Source: an uncultured Aquincola sp. (GTDB taxonomy: Bacteria; Pseudomonadota; Gammaproteobacteria; Burkholderiales; Burkholderiaceae). Taken from it: a stretch of DNA of 8,099 bases. Below are positions 1 to 6,064 of the stretch, in pieces; positions within the stretch are counted from its first letter, which is position 1; each line of letters begins with the position of its first letter. The notes below the pieces were generated by a model. The model saw only the letters and a program-made list of their open reading frames with translations, did not search any database and had not been told where the DNA came from. Position numbers and translations under genes: made by a program. The stretch covers positions 1-8,099 of the forward strand of contig CAKZXL010000005.1 of the NCBI GenBank assembly GCA_937883885.1. Direction: 5' to 3'.

Positions 1-735
1 AAAGGCGTGGATGTACTCCTCGTCGATCTTGTGGCCGGGCGGGTAGTAGGCGATGGCGTGGTAGCTGCTGCTTGGCTCATGCGGCTGCAGCGGCGTGAAG
101 GCGCCGTTGTGGTCGCTGAGCACCAGCCGGTGCACACCGTTCGTGTGCTCGAAGTGGTGGTTGATGCCCCACGCCTGCATCAGCCGGCAGAGGAACTGGT
201 AGTCCGTCTCGTTGTACTGAACCAGGTAGTCGCGGACCGGGTAGCGCTCGATCAACCGCCACTCGACGGCAAAGGCGTAGTCCGCCAGCACCTTCCGGAT
301 GACCTCCACCGGCGTCTGGTTCTGAAAGACTTTGCAGTCGGTGCTCAGCGTGGCCAGGTACAGCCAAGGCCGCAGCGTCAGCTCATAGAGCGCATGCCGG
401 CTGTCTTCGCCTAGCAGGCGGGCTTCGGTGATCAATGCGTTGATCTGACGCTCACCAGCGCCACGGCCTTCCAGCTCGATGCCACACGAGATCTCGCGGC
501 CCACCATGTCCGGCAAGCTGAAGTTGGCGCCCCGCATCAGGCCGCCAAACTCCGCCAGCTCATCGGGCGTTTGCAGCACCAGCCGGTACTCGAACAAGCC
601 GTTGATGGCCTCTCGGCCACTGAGCCGCAGGGGCACCAGCGCGGGCCGGCCCAGGTGCAGCGGGATCGCCGGGCTGCTGATCGTCAGCGCACGTTCGCCG
701 CTGAACAGGGGTACAGCGGGGGGTCTCTGGTTCAT
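1..735 (-). CDS. vgrG: Type VI secretion spike protein VgrG (N-terminal part, runs off left edge)
   Basis: An uninterrupted minus-strand frame gives 245 residues with no stop before the window edge, so the C-terminal part is missing. VgrG trimers cap the Hcp tube of the type VI secretion system and are pushed into target cells, often carrying or recruiting an effector. The visible part corresponds to the gp27-like hub domain. A start MNQRPPAVPL is followed by a beta-rich segment with GLFEYRLVLQ near residues 46-55, typical of Vgr/Rhs-associated proteins. A stretch at about 170-196 contains the family hallmark YNETDYQFLCRLMQAWGI followed by a His/Phe-rich FEH. The ATG at 733-735 is chosen because homologous proteins begin with a similar short leader; no clear Shine-Dalgarno sequence precedes it, and a GTG three codons upstream is an alternative. 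The gene is divergent from the sulfur operon and probably functionally unrelated to it. The gp5-like needle and any effector or adaptor genes would lie to the left. Confidence 0.9.
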   Translation of the reverse strand, partial: MNQRPPAVPLFSGERALTISSPAIPLHLGRPALVPLRLSGREAINGLFEYRLVLQTPDELAEFGGLMRGANFSLPDMVGREISCGIELEGRGAGERQINALITEARLLGEDSRHALYELTLRPWLYLATLSTDCKVFQNQTPVEVIRKVLADYAFAVEWRLIERYPVRDYLVQYNETDYQFLCRLMQAWGINHHFEHTNGVHRLVLSDHNGAFTPLQPHEPSSSYHAIAYYPPGHKIDEEYIHAF

Positions 736-1068
736 CTCGGCCACACAGGTGAGCGTGGAACAAGGCGCCGAGCGCAAGGACTCGGGCCGGCCGGACTGCG
801 GGGGACTGCGGGGATCAGCGTTCAGCTTCGACCCGGCACGGCGCCAGAACAAGGTGAAGATCTACCTTGACGACAGGGCCAAGCCCGGCAGCCGCCGCTC
901 ACGGAGACAGCGACGCGACGTCAGGCCGCCATGTCTTGCATGTCGGCTCCACGGCCGCAAGACTTCAGCCCCCGCAGGCTTGAGGTGCATATTCATCGCA
1001 TAAGCACCCTCACAATCCTTCGTAGCCCGCCGCCCCACCCCGCGCTGCAATCATGGCTTTGCCCGGCC
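736..1068. other. Divergent intergenic region between vgrG and the sulfur operon
   Basis: These 333 bases separate divergent genes and should hold both promoters. I recognise no protein family in any frame, although open frames cross it as expected at this GC content. Visible structures are a two-copy tandem repeat of GGACTGCGGG (793-812), a hairpin with arms CCGAG (768-772) and CTCGG (781-785) around an 8-base loop, and an AT-rich island at about 988-1003, which is the best promoter/operator candidate for the plus-strand operon. No tRNA, terminator with a T-run, or riboswitch that I know was seen. Confidence 0.6.
980..1016 (+). promoter_or_regulatory. Candidate promoter/operator region for the sulfur operon
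   Basis: This is the only AT-rich patch in the last 150 bases before the first plus-strand gene. It contains a direct repeat GCATA at 987-991 and 998-1002 (11 bp start to start, about one helical turn) and inverted arms GGTGC (984-988) and GCACC (1004-1008). A TTGAGG hexamer at 980-985 and a CACAAT at 1011-1016 resemble sigma-70 boxes, but they are 25 bases apart, too far for a standard pair. The repeated half-sites would suit a LysR-type regulator such as CysB or SsuR, which control sulfur-starvation genes in this group. That assignment is inference only. Confidence 0.25.
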
Positions 1069-2436
1069 ATGGCGCGATCACCGCACATCCTGCTCAACGC
1101 GTTCAACATGAACTGCGTGGGCCACATCAACCACGGGCTGTGGACGCACCCGCGCGACCGGTCGGGCGACTACAACACCCTGCCCTACTGGACCGACCTG
1201 GCCCGCACGCTGGAGAGGGGCCTGTTCGATGGCCTGTTCCTGGCCGACATCGTGGGCGTGTACGACGTGTACCAGGGCAACGTGGACCTGCCGCTGCGCG
1301 AGGCCATCCAGCTGCCGGTCAACGATCCGCTGATGTTGGTCTCGGCCATGGCCGCGGTCACGCAGCACCTGGGCTTCGGCGTCACGGTGAACCTGAGCTA
1401 CGAGCAGCCCTACCTGCTGGCGCGGCGCTTTTCCACGCTGGACCACCTGACCAGTGGCCGCATCGGCTGGAACATCGTCACCGGCTACCTGGACAGCGCC
1501 GCCCGCGCGATGGGCCTGGCCGGCCAGGCGCCGCACGACGAGCGCTACGACCGCGCCGACGAATTCATGGACGTGCTCTACCAGCTGTGGGAAGGCAGCT
1601 GGGAAGACGGCGCGGTGCTGCGCGACAAGGCGCGGCGCCTGTTCACCGACCCGGCCAAGGTGCATGAAGTCAAGCACCAGGGCCGCTGGTTCCAGGTGCA
1701 GGGCTACCACCTGGCCGAACCCTCGCCGCAGCGCACGCCTGTGCTGTTCCAGGCCGGCAGCTCGGGCCGCGGCCAGCGCTTTGCGGCCCGCCATGCCGAG
1801 TGCGTGTTCATCTCGCCGCCCGACAAAGCCACCGCGCGCCGCACCGTGCAAAGCCTGCGCGAAGCGCTGGTGCAGGCCGGCCGCCAGCCCGACGACGTGA
1901 AGGTGTTCATGGGCACCGCGGTGGTCACCGGCCGCACCGCGGCCGAGGCGCGCGACCTGTACGCCGACTACCTGCAATACGCCAGCCGCGATGCCGGGCT
2001 GGCACATTTCGCCGCTTCGGTGGGTGTGGATTTCGCGCGCTACGACCTGGACGCGCCGGTGGACTACCAGCCAGGCCAGGCCATCGAATCGGCGCGCCGC
2101 AGTGCGCAGGAGCATGGCTGGACGCGGCGCAAGCTGCTGCAGCTGTTCGAGCTGGGCGGCCGTTACCCGGCCATCGTGGGCGATGCGCAGCAGGTGGCCG
2201 ACGAGCTGCAGTCGTGGATCGCCGACACCGGCATCGACGGCTTCAACCTCAGCCGCACCGTGGTGCCTGAAAGCTACGAGCACTTCATCGACCTGGTGGT
2301 ACCCGAGCTGCAGAACCGCGGCGTGTACAAGACCGCCTACGAAGCCGGCAGCCTGCGCCACAAGCTGCTGGGGGCGGGTGACCGGTTGCCGCAGCGGCAT
2401 GCGGCTGCGGCCTTCCGGCGGCCGGCCGGCGACTGA
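1069..2436 (+). CDS. FMN-dependent monooxygenase of the NtaA/SnaA/DszA family
   Basis: The 455-residue product belongs to the bacterial luciferase-like (LLM) fold, in the NtaA/SnaA/DszA subgroup. These enzymes use FMNH2 supplied by a separate reductase, plus O2, to oxidise and cleave substrates such as nitrilotriacetate, dibenzothiophene sulfone or thioether amino acids. Visible hallmarks are the N-terminal strand ILLNAFNMNCVGHINHGLW (residues 7-25), DGLFLADIVGVY (54-65), the FMN-site stretch RFSTLDHLTSGRIGWNIVTG (120-139) continuing YLDSAAR, the helix YDRADEFMDVLYQLWEGSW (160-178), and VLFQAGSSGRGQRFAARHAE (225-244). Length matches the family (about 440-460). The ATG at 1069 is chosen because family members begin about ten residues before this first strand. 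In-frame ATGs at 931 and 940 would add an unlikely Arg/Pro-rich leader. No good Shine-Dalgarno sequence is visible, and an out-of-frame ATG lies at 1053. The gene leads the operon; the substrate is not determinable from sequence. Confidence 0.88.
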   Translation: MARSPHILLNAFNMNCVGHINHGLWTHPRDRSGDYNTLPYWTDLARTLERGLFDGLFLADIVGVYDVYQGNVDLPLREAIQLPVNDPLMLVSAMAAVTQHLGFGVTVNLSYEQPYLLARRFSTLDHLTSGRIGWNIVTGYLDSAARAMGLAGQAPHDERYDRADEFMDVLYQLWEGSWEDGAVLRDKARRLFTDPAKVHEVKHQGRWFQVQGYHLAEPSPQRTPVLFQAGSSGRGQRFAARHAECVFISPPDKATARRTVQSLREALVQAGRQPDDVKVFMGTAVVTGRTAAEARDLYADYLQYASRDAGLAHFAASVGVDFARYDLDAPVDYQPGQAIESARRSAQEHGWTRRKLLQLFELGGRYPAIVGDAQQVADELQSWIADTGIDGFNLSRTVVPESYEHFIDLVVPELQNRGVYKTAYEAGSLRHKLLGAGDRLPQRHAAAAFRRPAGD

Positions 2437-2515
2437 GCGTCGTTCGACATTTTTTGAACAAGCAGCGTCGGAAACATTCGTTGGCCGGTGCTGCTGCAAA
2501 CGCAACACTGCCGCC
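2437..2515 (+). promoter_or_regulatory. AT-rich gap between the two monooxygenase genes; possible weak terminator or internal promoter
   Basis: This 79-base gap is the longest inside the operon. It contains GTCGTTCGAC (2439-2448), then a run of six T (2450-2455) and a TTGAAC hexamer (2454-2459). A four-base-pair stem (CGAC 2430-2433 with GTCG 2439-2442, extendable by two G-T pairs) precedes the T-run, so a weak intrinsic terminator or attenuator is conceivable. TTGAAC could instead be a -35 box, but no convincing -10 box lies 16-18 bases downstream. The base composition clearly differs from the surrounding coding DNA. Confidence 0.25.
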
Positions 2516-2525
2516 ATGGGCAGTG
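2506..2525 (+). repeat. Inverted repeat around the start codon of the DszC-like gene
   Basis: CACTGCC (2506-2512) and GGCAGTG (2519-2525) are perfect inverse complements separated by GCCATG, so the start codon at 2516-2518 would lie in the 6-base loop of a 7-bp hairpin in the mRNA. No Shine-Dalgarno sequence is visible upstream. The structure is directly seen; any effect on translation is inference. Confidence 0.45.
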
Positions 2526-3691
2526 ACTGGATCAACGAACGCACCGAACGGCTGGCGCAGCAGCTGGAGGCCACCGCGGTGGCCCGCGACCGCGAAGGCG
2601 GCCATGCCGCGGCCGAGCGCCAGGCCATCCGCGACAGCGGCCTGCTGGGCCTGCTGATTCCGCAGGACGCCGGCGGCCTGGGCGCCAGCTGGCCCACGCT
2701 GTACCGCGTGGTGCGCCGGCTGGCCCAGGCCGACAGTGCACTGGCCCATGTGTTCGCCTTCCACCACCTGCAGGTGGCCACGGTGCTGCTGTGGGGCACG
2801 CCCGCCCAGCAGCGCACGCTGCTGCCGCGCTCGCAGTCCGAGGGCTGGTTCTGGGGCAATGCCCTCAACCCGCAAGACACGCGGCTGGTGGCGCAGCCCG
2901 TGGCCGATGGCTGGCGGCTGCAAGGCCTCAAGAGTTATGCCTCGGGCTCGGTCGGCTCCGACCGGCTGGTGGTGGGCGCCCAGGTGCAGCTGGCCGATGG
3001 CAGCAGCGCGCGCCTGGTGGGCCACCTGGCCACGCAGGCCGAAGGCATCACCGTGCAGCAGGACTGGGACGCCTTCGGCCAACGCCAGACCGACAGCGGC
3101 ACGGTGCACTTCCACGACGTGTTTTTGCCCCAGCGCGACGTGCTGCAGGCGCCCGGCAGCACGCCCACACCACGCGCCACGCTGCGCACGCTGGTGTCGC
3201 AATTGATCATGGCCAACCTGTACCTGGGCATCGGCCAGGCGGCGTACGAGGCAGGCCGCCGCTACACGTTGGAGCGTGCACGCCCCTGGCCCAACGGCCA
3301 CACCGCGCGCCTGGCCGATGAGCCGCAATTGCAGCAGCGTTATGGCGAGCTGTGGTTGCTGCTGCGCCCGGCCGAGCTGGCCTGCGAAGCGGCTGCGCTG
3401 CAGTTGCAGGCGGCCTTCGAGCAGGGCGAGGCGCTGGACGCCACCGGCCGTGGCACCCTGGCCATCGCCATTTCGGAGGCCAAGGTGCTGGCGCACCGCG
3501 CGGGCATCGAGGTCAGCTCGCAGGTGTTCGAGCTGGCCGGCGCCGGCGCCACCAGCGGCCGCCTGGGGCTGGACCGCTTCTGGCGCAACGCCCGCGTGCA
3601 CACGCTGCACGACCCGGTGGACCTGAAGCTGCGCGACATCGGCCGCCACCGGCTCGAAGGCCATGTGCCCGAGCCCACGTCCTATTCCTGA
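2516..3691 (+). CDS. DszC/SfnB-type flavin-dependent monooxygenase (acyl-CoA dehydrogenase fold)
   Basis: The 391-residue product has the acyl-CoA dehydrogenase fold but resembles the oxygenase branch (DszC, SfnB and related sulfur-acquisition enzymes), which bind reduced flavin and O2 rather than dehydrogenating acyl-CoA. In order it shows an N-terminal helical domain with GLLGLLIPQDAGGLGASWPT (42-61), a middle beta domain with GLKSYASGS (137-145), and the signature DWDAFGQRQTDSGTVHFHDV (183-202). The C-terminal helical domain ends RFWRNARVHTLHDPVDLK (354-371) then RDIGRHRLEG. His362 and His365, three apart, and His83/His84 match in spacing the active-site histidines I recall for DszC (His388/His391 and His92). 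The usual acyl-CoA dehydrogenase catalytic Glu was not located. The ATG at 2516 is the only reasonable start. It follows the DszA-like gene, which suggests sequential S-oxidation and C-S cleavage, as in the dsz pathway; no DszB homologue is present. Confidence 0.85.
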   Translation: MGSDWINERTERLAQQLEATAVARDREGGHAAAERQAIRDSGLLGLLIPQDAGGLGASWPTLYRVVRRLAQADSALAHVFAFHHLQVATVLLWGTPAQQRTLLPRSQSEGWFWGNALNPQDTRLVAQPVADGWRLQGLKSYASGSVGSDRLVVGAQVQLADGSSARLVGHLATQAEGITVQQDWDAFGQRQTDSGTVHFHDVFLPQRDVLQAPGSTPTPRATLRTLVSQLIMANLYLGIGQAAYEAGRRYTLERARPWPNGHTARLADEPQLQQRYGELWLLLRPAELACEAAALQLQAAFEQGEALDATGRGTLAIAISEAKVLAHRAGIEVSSQVFELAGAGATSGRLGLDRFWRNARVHTLHDPVDLKLRDIGRHRLEGHVPEPTSYS

Positions 3692-3711
3692 ATCCCTGAC
3701 CTCCGACCCTC

Positions 3712-4530
3712 ATGACCGCCCCTTCCCAAGACCTGCCGCTGATCCGGCTGGACAACGTCAGCAAGCGCTTCAAGCTGCCCGATGGCCGGCACTTCGATGC
3801 GGTGCAAACCACCTCGCTCGACATCGCGAGGGGCGACGTGTTCGGCCTCGTCGGCAAGAGCGGCGCGGGCAAGTCCACGCTGCTGCGCCTGATCAACCTG
3901 CTGGAGCGGCCTGACCAGGGCCGCGTGTTCGTGGCCGGCCGTGAGCAGACCGCGCTGGGCAAGCGCGAGCTGCGCGAAGCCCGGCAGAACATCGGCATGA
4001 TCTTCCAGCAGTTCAACCTGCTGCAAAACGCCAGCGTGTTCGACAACGTGGCCTTTCCGCTGCGCATCCACGGCGGCCACAGCGCGGCCCAGATCGATGC
4101 ACGGGTGCGTGAATGCCTGCAGCTGGTGGGCATTGCCGACAAGCTGCACAGCCACCCGGCGCAGCTGTCGGGCGGGCAGAAGCAGCGCGTGGCCATCGCC
4201 CGCGCGTTGGCACCGCAGCCCGATGTGCTGCTGTGCGACGAACCCACCTCGGCGCTGGACGCCGAGACCACCGAATCGCTGCTGGCCACGCTGCGCGACA
4301 TCAATGCGCAGCTGGGCGTGACCATCGTCATCGTCACCCATGAGCTGCCGGTGGTCACGGCGCTGTGCCGCCACGTGGCGGTGGTGGAAGAAGGCCGCAT
4401 CGCCGAGCGCTTTGCGGTGGACGACACCAGCCGCCTGCCCCTCACCCGCCTGGGCCGCGACCTGGTGCGGTTGAAGGCCAGCCCCGACACCCGCCACGAC
4501 CTCGACCGCCTGGAGGCCGCTTATGCCTGA
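3712..4530 (+). CDS. metN: MetN-like ABC transporter ATPase, short form without NIL domain
   Basis: This 272-residue protein is the nucleotide-binding subunit of a methionine-uptake-type (MetNIQ) importer and acts at the inner membrane. It has Walker A GKSGAGKST (48-56), Q-loop FQQFNLL (98-104), signature LSGGQKQRVAIARAL (152-166), Walker B VLLCDEP (172-178), D-loop SALD (180-183) and H-loop VTHE (208-211). The run FNLLQNASVFDNVAFPL is typical of MetN. Family members such as E. coli MetN are about 343 residues and end in a NIL/ACT-like domain that binds methionine and inhibits transport. Here the protein stops about 40 residues after the core, in a basic, Arg/Asp-rich tail, so that domain is absent. 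The start is 20 bases after the previous stop with no clear Shine-Dalgarno sequence. The end overlaps the permease gene by 8 bases, indicating coupled translation. Confidence 0.9.
   Translation: MTAPSQDLPLIRLDNVSKRFKLPDGRHFDAVQTTSLDIARGDVFGLVGKSGAGKSTLLRLINLLERPDQGRVFVAGREQTALGKRELREARQNIGMIFQQFNLLQNASVFDNVAFPLRIHGGHSAAQIDARVRECLQLVGIADKLHSHPAQLSGGQKQRVAIARALAPQPDVLLCDEPTSALDAETTESLLATLRDINAQLGVTIVIVTHELPVVTALCRHVAVVEEGRIAERFAVDDTSRLPLTRLGRDLVRLKASPDTRHDLDRLEAAYA
4512..4516 (+). promoter_or_regulatory. Shine-Dalgarno sequence for metI-like gene
   Basis: GGAGG lies six bases before the ATG at 4523, inside the end of the metN-like gene. It fixes the metI start and supports the 8-base gene overlap. 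Confidence 0.75.
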
Positions 4531-5185
4531 GAACATCGCCGCCATCCTGCCCGAGCTGTGGACCGCCATCGGGCAGACCTTTTTGATGCTGGGCATCGGC
4601 CTCAGCGCCGCGGTGCTGATCGGCGGGCCGCTGGGCATCTGGCTGTTCCTGCTCAGCCCGGGTCAGACGCTGGAAAATCGCCCCTTGTTCACCGTGGTGA
4701 GCTGGCTGGTGAACACGGTGCGCTCCTTCCCTTTCATCATCCTGCTGGTGGCGCTGGTGCCCATCACGCGGGTGATCGCCGGCAGCTCCATCGGGCCGGT
4801 GGCGGCCGCGGTGCCGCTGTCGTTCGCGGCCATTCCGTACTTCGCGCGGCTGGTGGAGCAGAACCTGCGCGAAGTGCCGCGCGGCGTGATCGAGGCCGCC
4901 CATGCGATGGGCGCTTCGGATCTGCAGATCGTGGCCCGCGTGCTGCTGGTGGAAGCGCGCTCCGGCCTGGTGCTGGCGCTCACGGTGCTGGCCATCAGCT
5001 TTCTCTCGTACTCGGCGGTGGCCGGGGTGGTGGGCGGCGGCGGCATCGGCGACCTGGCCATCCGCTACGGCTACTACCGCTTCCAGACCGACGTGATGGT
5101 GCTCACCGTCGCCATCCTGGTGGTGCTGGTGCAGGCCATCCAGTTCAGCGGCAACGCACTGGCGCGCCGGCTGGACAAGCGCTGA
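4523..5185 (+). CDS. metI: MetI-like ABC transporter permease
   Basis: The 220-residue inner-membrane permease is close to E. coli MetI in length (217). It pairs with the MetN-like ATPase to form the translocation pore. Hydrophobic segments lie at about residues 17-45, 57-82, 88-108, 146-170 and 190-208, consistent with five membrane spans. The cytoplasmic coupling (EAA) loop is seen as EAAHAMGASDLQIVARVLLVEA split around residues 124-145, with the conserved Gly130. The segment GVVGGGGIGDLAIRYGYYRF (168-187), followed by QTDVM, is diagnostic for MetI. An early motif VRSFPFIILLVALVPITR (66-83) is also typical. The start overlaps metN by 8 bases and has a strong GGAGG six bases upstream. Confidence 0.93.
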   Translation: MPENIAAILPELWTAIGQTFLMLGIGLSAAVLIGGPLGIWLFLLSPGQTLENRPLFTVVSWLVNTVRSFPFIILLVALVPITRVIAGSSIGPVAAAVPLSFAAIPYFARLVEQNLREVPRGVIEAAHAMGASDLQIVARVLLVEARSGLVLALTVLAISFLSYSAVAGVVGGGGIGDLAIRYGYYRFQTDVMVLTVAILVVLVQAIQFSGNALARRLDKR

Positions 5186-5209
5186 GCAAGAACAACGGTT
5201 GATCACGTC

Positions 5210-5214
5210 AAGGA
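5210..5214 (+). promoter_or_regulatory. Shine-Dalgarno sequence for metQ-like gene
   Basis: AAGGA lies seven bases before the ATG at 5222 and supports that start. The surrounding 36-base gap also holds TTGATCACGTCAA, a loose inverted repeat (TTGA/TCAA arms) of uncertain meaning. Confidence 0.65.
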
Positions 5215-5221
5215 TGTCAGC

Positions 5222-6064
5222 ATGACCTACACCCGCCGCGACCTCGTCGCTTCGTTCGCCCTCACCGCCGGCCTGGCGCTGGCCGCCGCGCTGTCGCCCG
5301 CCCAGGCGCAAGAGAAGAAGGAGCTGGTCTTCGGCGCCACCGCCGGGCCTTATGCCGACCAGATCAAGCTGGGCATCAAGCCGCTGCTCGAGAAGAAGGG
5401 CTACCGCGTCAAGGTGGTGGAGTTCAACGACTACATCCAGCCCAACTTCGCGCTGGCGCAGGGGGCGCTGGATGCCAACGCCTTCCAGCACATCGTCTAC
5501 CTCACCAAGTTCGCCACCGAGAACAAGCTGGCGCTGAGCGAGCTGCTGAAGGTGCCCACCGCGCCGATCGCCATCTACAGCAAGAAGCACAAGACGCTGG
5601 ACGTGAAGGAAGGCGCCACCGTGGCCCTGCCCAACGACCCCACCAATGCGGCGCGGGCGCTGCTGGTGCTGCAGGACATCGGCTGGCTGAAGCTGCGCGA
5701 AGGCTACGACCCGATCCGCGCCAGCGAAAAGGACGTGGCCCAGAACCCCAAGAAGCTCAAGCTGGTGCCCATCGAAGCGGCGCAACTGCCCCGCAGCCTG
5801 GACGACACCGACTACAGCTTCGTCAACGGCAACTTCGCGCTGGCCTCGGGCCTCAAGCTCACCGAGGCACTGGCGCTGGAAAAAACCGGCCCCACCTACC
5901 AGAACCTGGTGGCCATCCGCACCGAAGACAAGGACAAGCCCTGGGTGCAGGACATCGCCGAGGCCTACCGCTCGCGCGAGTTCCTGGCCGTCACGCAGCA
6001 GAAGTTCGCCGGCTTCGTGCCACCCGACTATCAGCAGGCCCTGCTGGCCGGAGCAGCCAAGTGA
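5222..6064 (+). CDS. metQ: MetQ/NlpA-family periplasmic substrate-binding protein
   Basis: The 280-residue protein is the ligand-capturing subunit of the MetNIQ-type importer. An N-terminal export signal (about 1-29) starts TYTRRDLVASF, has an Ala/Leu core and ends at SPAQA before QEKKEL. There is no lipobox cysteine, so unlike E. coli MetQ it should be a soluble periplasmic protein. The RR pair partly matches a Tat signal, but Sec export is equally possible. The mature part shows LVFGATAGPYADQI (35-48), DANAFQH (84-90), PNDPTNAARALLVLQD (137-152) and FVNGNFALASGL (200-211), the recurrent ligand-site motifs of the family. Arg145 and Asn202/Asn204 lie where family members contact the amino acid. 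That conservation suggests an amino-acid-like ligand, not necessarily methionine. The gene follows metI by 36 bases and its stop overlaps the start of the SsuA-like gene. Confidence 0.9.
   Translation: MTYTRRDLVASFALTAGLALAAALSPAQAQEKKELVFGATAGPYADQIKLGIKPLLEKKGYRVKVVEFNDYIQPNFALAQGALDANAFQHIVYLTKFATENKLALSELLKVPTAPIAIYSKKHKTLDVKEGATVALPNDPTNAARALLVLQDIGWLKLREGYDPIRASEKDVAQNPKKLKLVPIEAAQLPRSLDDTDYSFVNGNFALASGLKLTEALALEKTGPTYQNLVAIRTEDKDKPWVQDIAEAYRSREFLAVTQQKFAGFVPPDYQQALLAGAAK
6050..6053 (+). promoter_or_regulatory. Shine-Dalgarno sequence for ssuA-like gene
   Basis: GGAG lies 7 bases before GTG 6061 and 10 bases before ATG 6064, both in the same frame. Spacing slightly favours GTG, while codon identity favours ATG, so the start is uncertain by one codon. 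Confidence 0.5.

Noticed and set aside
768..785. CCGAG/CTCGG hairpin, considered as part of an SAH or SAM riboswitch
   Set aside because: Only a 5-bp stem is seen, the rest of the known conserved cores is absent, and it is about 280 bases from the operon's first gene.
774..790. Sigma-54-like element on the minus strand upstream of vgrG (GG ... TTGC)
   Set aside because: The spacing between GG and GC is 11 rather than 10, and the -24 box is not TGGCAC.
479..1003. 174-codon plus-strand frame opposite vgrG and into the intergenic region
   Set aside because: Its first half is antisense to the clearly conserved VgrG coding sequence, and the rest resembles no family known to me.
862..1050. 62-codon minus-strand frame in the intergenic region
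   Set aside because: It is Arg-rich with no recognised motif and no ribosome binding site, and it overlaps the likely promoter region of the plus-strand operon.
931..1068. N-terminal extension of the DszA-like protein from the ATG at 931
   Set aside because: The added 46 residues are Arg/Pro-rich without family similarity, cover the promoter-like AT-rich island, and would make the protein longer than its family.
1053..1667. Alternative ATG at 1053 opening a 204-codon frame over the DszA-like gene
   Set aside because: The product is Gly/Ala/Arg/Pro-rich with no domain; the frame starting at 1069 carries all the LLM-family motifs.
2481..2497. Sigma-54-like element before the DszC-like gene (TTGGC ... 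CTGC)
   Set aside because: Attractive because sfn genes in Pseudomonas are sigma-54 dependent, but the GG and GC elements are 11 bases apart instead of the strict 10 and the -12 box is poor.
1078..2931. 617-codon open frame on the minus strand across both oxygenase genes
   Set aside because: The plus-strand frames encode recognisable families with conserved motifs, while the antisense product is low-complexity (Arg/Ala/Gln/Val/His-rich) as expected from GC-biased codons read backwards.
4442..5785. 447-codon minus-strand open frame across metI and metQ
   Set aside because: It is the shadow of two well-supported genes, rich in Gln, His, Gly and Arg, with no domain or ribosome binding site. 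The long minus-strand frames at 2285-3664 and 6484-7803 are rejected for the same reason.
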